The position numbers and the translations under genes were made by a program. Of a stretch of 15,408 bases of DNA, positions 1 to 9,388 are shown one piece after another. Origin of the DNA: Rodentolepis nana (Eukaryota > Platyhelminthes > Cestoda > Cyclophyllidea > Hymenolepididae); the NCBI GenBank assembly GCA_900617975.1, contig UZAE01012635.1, forward strand, positions 10,199-25,606. The letters are read 5' to 3'. A model generated the notes under the pieces. It did not search any database. It was not told the origin of the DNA and worked only from the letters and a program-made list of their open reading frames with translations. The stretch's first letter is position 1. Each line of letters opens with the position of its first letter.

Positions 1-2381
<2,381 letters not shown>

Positions 2382-2587
2382 CTACTCCCTTTAGTATCCA
2401 CCTCATCTTTGTATACTTTATCTCCCCGTATATCTCTGTCTTTCAGATCTCGTCATTTGTGTATGTGTTCGAAATTCTCCCCTTTCTCTTCTCATTTAGA
2501 TAAGCTCGTCCATATATGTGCTTTAAAAACCGTGTCTCTTACTCTCCCCTCCTCCTCATCCAGGTATCTGTCATACTTTTGTCGATG

Positions 2588-2593
2588 AATAAA
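2588..2593 (+). terminator. Poly(A) signal AATAAA of the first gene
   Basis: A canonical AATAAA lies 207 bases after the stop codon at 2379-2381. The sequence between is pyrimidine-rich with no open frame, as expected for a 3' UTR. A G-rich block follows at 2730-2747. Confidence 0.6.
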
Positions 2594-3660
2594 CTGTGAC
2601 AAGTGCTGAAGGTCGCTGTGTGATTTTACCCTCAGCTCTTTATTTGATTATGACTAAATTCTCTTCCTTTTTTGCAGTTTTTTTTAACTTTATATAGGGG
2701 ATGAATTTCTCTTTAGGATGAAAAGCCGTGGCGGTGGTGGAGGGGGGATAGAAGTTTCCATCGTATAGGGTTTGTGGCCTACATGCTTGCTCTTACCGAT
2801 TGCCTTGGCAAATCCTATGACATTTTGGGATCTGAGCTGCTCTTCGTTTCAACGAAATGGCGTGTAAAGGTATAGGGTATGCATAGTACATGGATTGATC
2901 GAGGGGGGGAGGTAATCCTTTGATCAGACTAAAGCAGGTTGTAGGCAAGGCAAAGTGTGCACCATGATTTTTATGGACGGTGTTCCGCTTAGGGCAGTGC
3001 AGAACCGTTCCAAACACTTATTTCAGGATTAGTATGCTATTGAAGTTTGCCAACATAGTTGAAAACTCCAATTCTTAGGGGACATAATTTCGCTATTGTA
3101 AGTAAAGATGAAATATTTCAGTTTAACTAGGAAAGATTGAACCGAAACAAAAGGTGAAAATATCATTAATGCAAGTAAATCATAAGCAAACCAAATTAAT
3201 AATTTTATAAGTTGTAACGCTTTACTACGTATTGAATGTGAAGAAAATTTGCATGACACGGAGGCGTAGATCTATGTGAACGAAAGTTAGAAAGTACTTC
3301 AGACTCCAAGACTGTGGGACTAGACTAGGAAGTCCATTGTAGATTTGGCCGAAAGTAGTAAAAATAAAAGTAATCGGAGAATAGACAGGGAGATTTTAGA
3401 TAATTTTCGAAAGAGTAATAATATATTAGTTGGAAGTAATTACATTAAAGGAGAACTAATTCCGGCATTGGGGTTACTCTAGAAGAAGTTAACTTCTGTC
3501 CATTCAGAACGGGAAAACTTTGCATAGCTTCAGCACAAACATCCCACACATGGGCATTACGATTGTACACATAGTTACTACACCCCTGCCAATAACTGTG
3601 TGAGAAGTCGACGATTAAGCTCTATTCACTTCCAGTGAAGAAACATTTTATCCACTAATT

Positions 3661-3683
3661 GTGATGGTTTTCCCAACCATCAC
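3661..3683. repeat. Perfect 9-bp inverted repeat (hairpin)
   Basis: GTGATGGTT at 3661-3669 pairs exactly with AACCATCAC at 3675-3683 across a five-base loop. The stem does not extend outward. No gene, poly(A) signal or terminator context is visible nearby. Confidence 0.6.
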
Positions 3684-4092
3684 TGAAATATTCTAACATA
3701 AACAACTTATTTTATTTCTTCTTATGCTCCTGGTTAACATGCAGTAACAGCTAGAAAGCAAAGATTCCAGCAGGAACACCAAGACATTCGACAATTAAAG
3801 TAGAGTAAGAGGAAGTAAAGTTGGGCACGTTTCTATCTTTCTAAAGTTAGTGGAAAGTTAATAACGAAGGTATGAATTTTCTAGAAATTCGAACTGGTTT
3901 CAAAATTAAGACTAAATTCTAAAGTAGAGCTACAGAGATTATTAAATGATGTTAGTTTCAATGGAACTACAGATTATTTGTTCAAAAATATTTGATCAAT
4001 TGTGTAAAGATTTTATTTGGATGCGGTTAAGTAAAACTCTGACTAGTAAGCTTAAACGCTAAAATAATGCCTTCGATATGAATATTGAAATA

Positions 4093-4123
4093 TATTTTCT
4101 TGAGATTAATCTCCAAGAAAATA
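4093..4123. repeat. Long imperfect inverted repeat
   Basis: TATTTTCTTG (4093-4102) pairs with CAAGAAAATA (4114-4123). Inside lies the self-complementary AGATTAATCT at 4103-4112, followed by one unpaired C. Together this makes a nearly continuous 14-bp stem with a two-base loop and a single bulge. It sits about 400 bp upstream of the ZC3H15 start codon. No function is assigned. Confidence 0.6.
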
Positions 4124-4527
4124 ACAAACTTTGAAATTACAACAAACATTAATCTATTTGTATATAAAATCACAGCTAAATGTGCAATACAGGACATTTT
4201 TTTCGCTTGAATCAGGATTAAAGAGAAAGTCAATGCTCATCAATAAATACTTCTCATTTTATGTAGTAAAAAACACATATGTTTTATAAATGTAATATTT
4301 GATTATCTAAAGTCACCACAAAATCAAGATAAGTAATATTTTGAAATCATAAAATCAATTCTAAATAATCAGTTAAAATCAATATTATTCACAAAATTGA
4401 AGACAATGACAGAATTTTTGATTCCAAGGGATTCGTTTAGGTAATTATGCAAGATACTAAATACAAGTTGAAAATCTGATTTTAACCAATCTTCATTTGA
4501 ACCGATTGCTTTGAATTTCCTTTCCTC

Positions 4528-6894
4528 ATGCCTCCGAAAAAGAAGGGTGGAGATGGGCCTTCTAAGAAGGCCATTGAAAAGGAAAAGAAAAAAATCATAG
4601 AAGATAAAACTTTTGGATTAAAAAATAAGAAGGGTGCTAAACAGCAGAAATTTGTGCAGCAGGTGCAGAAGCAGGTCACTTATGGAAATAAATCTTTCCG
4701 AGATGTATGCCTTCGCTCATTTTTAATTGTGCCTTTTTAATTAGATCGAAAAAATCCAGCAAGAAAAAGATACAAAAAAGAAGAAGAGCGAAGATGATGA
4801 AATTAGTCAATTATTTAAACCTGTTGTAGAACTTCAGAAACTGTCCAAAGGTTCCTCCTATTTCTGGATTTTTATTTGTTTGCAGGCGCTGATCCAAAAT
4901 CTGTTCTCTGCATATTTTTTAAACAGGGGACTTGTACCAAAGGTGATAAATGCAAGTTCTCGCACGATTTAAATATCGAGCGAAAGACTGAAAAAAGAAA
5001 TCTTTATGAAAATGAGATAAATGAAATGGATGAATGGAATCAAGAAGAACTTGAAGATGTTATTACTAAGAAGCATGGTGAAAAAAATAAGGGTCTTCCC
5101 CCAACCACTATTATTTGCAAATACTTCCTTGATGCCGTCGAAGTGGGCAAATATGGATGGTTTTGGAATTGTCCAAATGGTGATAATTGCCACTACAAAC
5201 ATGCCCTTCCGCCGGGTTTTGTCCTCAAAAAGGATAAAAAGAAGATGGAAGAGCAAAAAGAAGATGCTATAACTCTGGATGAACTTATTGAAACAGAAGT
5301 AATACCTCAGATTTAATTGTTTCTTATTTTTTTAATCAGCTCTCAATAATTCTTTTTCTATAGCGCCGTGCACTTGGAATGAATCAGACCAAAGTCACAC
5401 TTGAAACTTTCTTAGCTTGGAAGAAGCGAAAGGTGAGCTTGCCTAGCAAATCTTGTCATGATTTTTTTCATTTTCTCTATCCACATTTACCTTAACTCTA
5501 GCGAGCCGAAAAGATTGCCGCCGGCGAGCTCGAAAAGAAAAAGAAACAATCCAACTTTGCTCATGGACGTCTTATTGGTGTACGTTTTTCTCTAACACCC
5601 TCCCATCTATTTTGGTGCTTTTCTGGTATGATAAATTGTCTGTTTACAGATCTCTGGTCGTGAAATGTTCGAATTCAATCCTGACTTTGTTGATGAGGGC
5701 GAGGAAATCGACGGTGATGTTGCTGATTCTCGTCTTCGGGAGGAAGATGAAAATGAGGTTGATCTCCTTTTGTTTTTATTACTATGTATTTATTATAAAT
5801 ATAGTTTTGATACTTTGTTTTTTTTTATACTAGGAGGAGTTTGAAGTTCATGACATTGATATCAATGCTTTCGCTGTTGATATCGCTGATGATATTGGTG
5901 AGTTTTTTCTTCTTACTTTCTTCCTTTATTGGTGTTTAGTTTTTTATGCGTACAACGTTTGTTCGAGCTCCTTTTTTTAATTACGTTTTTAAATAGCGTT
6001 TGACGAATCTGATTCATGTGCCTATTGTGCGTGCGTCATTCGTACTTTGCAATATATTCTTGTTTTGATTTATCTTGCAGTCGACTGTATAGTAATTTCA
6101 TTTTCAATTATTGAGTCAATCTTTGCTTACATGTGTTGACTTAACGACGATCATTCCAAAAGATTAATCGTGATTGACTGAAAATCGTCTTGTCAAAATA
6201 TCGGTGCCTATCCCTTGATCTGCATGTCATATTTTCCTTTCTTAAATTGGCTATTGAAAGATGTCTTAGTTTCTAATGTTTAATCTTTTCGTGATATTCT
6301 ATGGATTATAATTTAATCCATTCCTAATTTAACTTAAATAGCTTACCTTTGCTGTCACCAATGCAAAGCCATATTTTATTTCGGTGTAGACTGCCCGTTT
6401 GCCATTAACGTAACTGCAATGAGAGGGAAATAAGGTTAAACAGATAAATCAGAACCAAGATATATACTTTTGCTTGTCGCTTTTTCAATTTCATCAAAGA
6501 GTTGATCACTTTGAGTGGCTCTCCGCATGCCCTATCGTAATTGAAGTACTATATGTCGATTGATCATTTGAAGGTATGCTTGCAGAATTCATACTCGCTA
6601 ATGCAAGGTCACCGCTTTTAATTACCTTCAAATATTGATTCTTTGAATTAAGTTTAGTCGTCTAATGTATTTTAGTTTCCTACGATGATGAAATCGCGAC
6701 CGGTAAACAACTCTCTCCCCACAAAAAGGGTTCGTTTACACTATTAAAGTTTTATATATAGGTAAAATCCTACTTACAACTAGCCGCCTTTATTCTATCA
6801 TTCAGAAAATCTTGTCATTGACGAGGAGCTTTTTAATGATGCCGACTTGGAGGAACTTGATGAAAACCTAGAGGACCTGCAGTTAGATGAATGA
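4528..6894 (+). CDS. ZC3H15: Zinc finger CCCH domain-containing protein 15 (DRG family-regulatory protein 1)
   Basis: Nine exons: 4528-4704, 4745-4850, 4886-5298, 5364-5432, 5502-5579, 5650-5757, 5834-5897, 6676-6702 and 6806-6894. They total 1131 bp (376 aa plus TGA) and stay in frame at every junction. The N-terminus carries the family signature: MPPKKK, a Lys-rich stretch, then [17 protein letters not shown]. Two CCCH fingers follow: C103-x7-C111-x5-C117-x3-H121, and C172-x17-C190-x5-C196-x3-H200, the latter running into [15 protein letters not shown]. The conserved block ending TFLAWKKRK, in the DRG1-binding DFRP part, spans exons 3-4. ISGRE starts exon 6. The C-terminus is acidic and ends like the family ([10 protein letters not shown], then [12 protein letters not shown]). 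Known family role: cytoplasmic partner that stabilises the GTPase DRG1 and associates with translating ribosomes (yeast Tma46). The human protein is 426 aa; the shortfall is in the variable acidic region. An in-frame TGA at 4498 supports the start. Confidence 0.95.
4705..4744 (+). other. 40-bp intron 1 of ZC3H15
   Basis: It starts GTATGC after ...FRD and ends TTAATTAG before IEKIQQEK. Removing it keeps phase 0 and joins the conserved N-terminal block to the next helical segment. Intron 2 (4851-4885, GTTCCT to TTTGCAG) is only 35 bp and splits a glycine codon. Such short introns near the 5' end are typical of flatworm genes. Confidence 0.85.
5898..6675 (+). other. 778-bp intron 7 of ZC3H15
   Basis: Donor G|GTGAGT at 5898 and acceptor TTTTAG at 6675, both phase 1. 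It is by far the longest intron of this gene; the others are 35-103 bp. It interrupts the variable acidic region just before the 27-bp micro-exon. I find no further exon or RNA gene in it, but a short phase-preserving exon of low-complexity acidic sequence would be hard to see. Confidence 0.65.
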
Positions 6895-6973
6895 AGTGAC
6901 CGGTCTTACCTCCTTATAAAATATTATTGCCTGCTATGCTCTCTTATTCTCTATGATAAGAGCCATCTGTTTG

Positions 6974-6979
6974 TATAAA
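6974..6979 (+). terminator. Candidate variant poly(A) signal TATAAA of ZC3H15
   Basis: TATAAA lies 80 bases after the ZC3H15 stop. No AATAAA is present in the first few hundred bases downstream. A G-rich run starts at 7005, just after it. The assignment is inference from position alone. Confidence 0.3.
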
Positions 6980-8229
6980 GCGCATTTCCCTTTTATTCTA
7001 CTCAGGGGAGGGGGGATAGGTCCTTTTGTTTATTTAACATGGAGGCTGGAAGCAGGCCTCGAATGCTTTCTATCAGGTATAGCCATTCGCAGCATCAATT
7101 CAAATCTCGCTACATATTAAATGAATAAGTTGGCTCTAAGCCCATCAATAGGGTAGAAGTTGTGGAAGCACTCGTTTGTTTATTAATGGGAGACTGATGA
7201 TATTGTTGATTATTGAAAAAATCAAATAATTTATTATCAAACATTCCATGGAAAATAGATTGGAGGCAGTGTATAATGCTGGTAAACTCTGCTACAAGTG
7301 GCCAAATTTTCCGTCCATCAACTCAAATATGCAATGTTTTGCAAATCAGATAAGAACTAACGGAATTAATTAGCTGACTATTCCAAGTTGTGCAAGGCAG
7401 TGGTCATTACTCCCCCCAGTTCTTGCATGAGGATATCTGTTTCTTGATGTGGGAACGCGATCGAGATACGTCTTATAGGGGAGGATTTAAATGGGATGTC
7501 ACAGACAAAATGTGAACTAATTGCCAACCAAGTCATTGATCTCTTCCATTTACTATACTCCGCTACCTTAAGTAAGAAGACCGAATGTTTACTTTGGCGA
7601 CAGCTAGGGGGTTGTAGTATTGTGGTATTTTAATTCGGCGAGTGACAGAGTAGAAGAGTGAGACTCGATTTCAAGAGATTCAAATATGAGGGAAAATCGA
7701 TGAACAGCTCACAGGTCAATGTATTGAAAAAGAGGTCAAGTAGTTAAACCAAGCAAGATATTAGACTGAAGTAGGAAGAGAATAATATCACTATAAACCC
7801 CTTTTTTGTCAATGTCATGTCATACAGGTATTTCTAGTAGCATGAAATTCACGGAAGTGGAGCAGTCAAATAGCACTAAAGCGCGTGGCATAGAGGATGG
7901 GCGTTCGGATGGAGACAGAAGCTTCAGCTTGAAGCCACTACATTCATCTCATTTCGCCAATTGAGCCAAGAGTTGCTTTGCAATAGCTCTTCATTAAACA
8001 CTTTTGCTGACTTGGTAAGCAGATATGCTGAAATGAAATATAACAATTCCGAGTTGACTTGGAGAAGGATTCTGATTAATCAACCTTATACTTGTTTAAA
8101 GCAACTGTGTCTTCGTTTAAATACTCCTCTTCGCCCATATGTGTTGTTGTTCAGACCTAAATTGAGACATCACAATCCGACAGCAATGCACAGATGCGAG
8201 TTCTTTTCGTTCGCCTTCATCAGTGCTAC
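6980..8229. other. Intergenic region between ZC3H15 and the repeat cluster
   Basis: No exon can be supported. The left end carries the G-rich motif at 7005-7019. The longest plus-strand frame (7961-8242) has no recognisable sequence and runs into the repeat cluster, so it is not called. Confidence 0.55.
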
Positions 8230-8290
8230 CTCCCACGCATAACTCCATTCTAAAGCTCTTTTCGAAAGGAACGCAGGACAAATTGGTACC
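8230..8290. repeat. Repeat module X, first copy
   Basis: It contains CTCCCACGCATAACTCCAT, a variable spacer, then CGAAAGGAACGCAG and ACAAATTGGTAC. Nearly the same string recurs at 8485-8530, directly after repeat Y1. This copy lies directly before Y1. The order X-Y1-X suggests tandem copies of a Y-X unit or a terminal-repeat element. Confidence 0.75.
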
Positions 8291-8299
8291 CTTCAGGGG

Positions 8300-8486
8300 T
8301 GTGCGATAGACTTACCTCCACTTGGTGCACCCTGGTAGAAAGTCTATTAACCGGCAGTTGACTTCTCACTTTAAACTACCATCAACCCACTCTATGTCAT
8401 TTTCGAATTCTTCCACAGTACCCTTGAAACACTCTTCTGTTCCCCCCCCCCTATCGGCTTTTTTTATTTTGATGCTCCTTCCCCTC
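8300..8486 (-). repeat. Dispersed repeat, copy Y1
   Basis: Opens TGTGCGATAGACTTACCTCC on the plus strand and continues with GGTGCACCCTGG, AACCGGCAGTTGACTTCT and CACTCTATGTCATTTTCGA. Then come CCACAGTACC, TTGAAACACTCTTCT, a 12-base poly-C tract and TTTTGATGCTCCTTCCCCT. Compared with Y2 it lacks a short block after the opening (the part holding GTATACTCTTACGG) and a longer block after CCACAGTAC. Its minus strand carries the conserved donor AG|GTAAGT. The copy runs directly into the second module X. Confidence 0.85.
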
Positions 8487-8530
8487 CCACGCATAACTCC
8501 ATCCGAAAGGAACGCAGCACAAATTGGTAC
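8485..8530. repeat. Repeat module X, second copy
   Basis: CTCCCACGCATAACTCCAT, then CCGAAAGGAACGCAGCAC and AAATTGGTAC, matching 8230-8290 except for a short deletion between the blocks. It is contiguous with the end of Y1. About 106 bases of unmatched sequence then separate it from Y2. Confidence 0.75.
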
Positions 8531-8636
8531 TCCCAACCCATTTGAATGATAATTCGTGTAAACTGCATTAGGGTGAAATTAAAATGACTAACTTTATCCC
8601 CGTGAGGCCAACCCACCGATATTTCAGATGGCGGGA

Positions 8637-8889
8637 TGTGCGATAGACTTACCTCCACGTGGTGCACTCTGGGCAACGTATACTCTTACGGCAAAAAAGT
8701 CGATAAAACCGGCAGTTGACTTCTGTGTTCAAGCTATCATGACCCCTCTGTATGTCATATTCGACCACTGCCACAGTACGCACCTCACCTTTCATCTACC
8801 TTTGTGTCTGCCTCTTTTACATCTTTGAAACACTCTTCTATTCACCCCCCCCCTCTCGACTCTTTTTGATTTGATGTTCCTCTCCCTCT
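8637..8889 (-). repeat. Dispersed repeat, copy Y2 (most complete)
   Basis: The longest copy, about 253 bp. It opens TGTGCGATAGACTTACCTCC and includes GTATACTCTTACGGCAAAAA, AACCGGCAGTTGACTTCT and TATCATGACCCCTCTGTATG. It continues with CCACTGCCACAGTACGC, TTGAAACACTCTTCTATTC, a 10-base poly-C tract and TTTGATGTTCCTCTCCCT. On the minus strand it ends in CA, as an LTR would, and carries GTGGAG|GTAAGTC. No module X follows. No reading frame is conserved among the copies, so the element looks non-coding and non-autonomous. Confidence 0.85.
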
Positions 8890-9388
8890 GTGAAGCCTGA
8901 AGTCAACTAAAGGGCTAACGATTACTATCACAAAGCAATAGAGAGCATTTTATGCAAGTAAATAACCATAGCTAATTTGCTTTATACACAACTAGAATTT
9001 AGATGCTTAAATATCATGATTTTCGAGGAGTAAGTTGAGGGAAAAAAGCTCATTCGATTCCCTTTAAACTATAGGCCGTAATTTCGTCCAGATAATCGAT
9101 AAAAAGAACACGACTAACTCCTATTCACAAACCTAAGTAGTAGAAAGTGATTTGAAAAGGGAGAGAGGTCATTTATGTTTTCAATTTCTGTTTTACAAAG
9201 AAGGGAATGGGAAGAGAATGTTAATTAGGAAATGAGGAGTTCGAGGACATTACAACAGTTCAAATTTACTTCTTTAGAGCGAGGGATCAGAGAGGATTAG
9301 ACGAAGGTATAACAATACCTGTAGTGAAATTTAATAAAGACAAACATACGCGGAGATGGGGTAAAGCATTGCTCCACTGATGAATGTT
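8890..9388. other. Region downstream of TPD52 (3' UTR and intergenic)
   Basis: This lies after the TPD52 stop codon on the minus strand and before the repeat cluster. I see no exon and no canonical AATAAA on the minus strand close to the stop. A TATAAA variant (plus-strand TTTATA) lies at 8981-8986. Confidence 0.4.

Larger units (their letters stand above)
2594..4527. other. Intergenic region between the first gene and ZC3H15
   Basis: About 1.9 kb, strongly AT-rich towards the right, with no exon I can support on either strand. It holds the G-rich block at 2730-2751, a perfect 9-bp hairpin at 3661-3683 and a longer inverted repeat at 4093-4123. The ZC3H15 promoter must lie at its right end, but I see no clear TATA box at a fixed spacing. 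An in-frame TGA at 4498-4500 precedes the ZC3H15 start. Confidence 0.6.

Noticed and set aside
4969..5272. Alternative-frame ORFs across ZC3H15 exon 3 (minus 4969-5256, plus 5021-5272)
   Set aside because: Shadows of the long, well-supported zinc-finger exon.
7961..8549. Plus-strand open frames 7961-8242 and 8322-8549
   Set aside because: They run into or lie within repeat modules X and Y1. The frames are not kept between repeat copies and the composition is not protein-like.
8637..8660. Possible U1 snRNA or spliced-leader RNA gene, because of ACTTACCT near the repeat start
   Set aside because: ACTTACCT resembles the U1 5' end only because both complement a splice donor. The downstream sequence does not resemble U1, and no spliced-leader sequence or Sm site is evident. 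The minus-strand donor reading explains it better.
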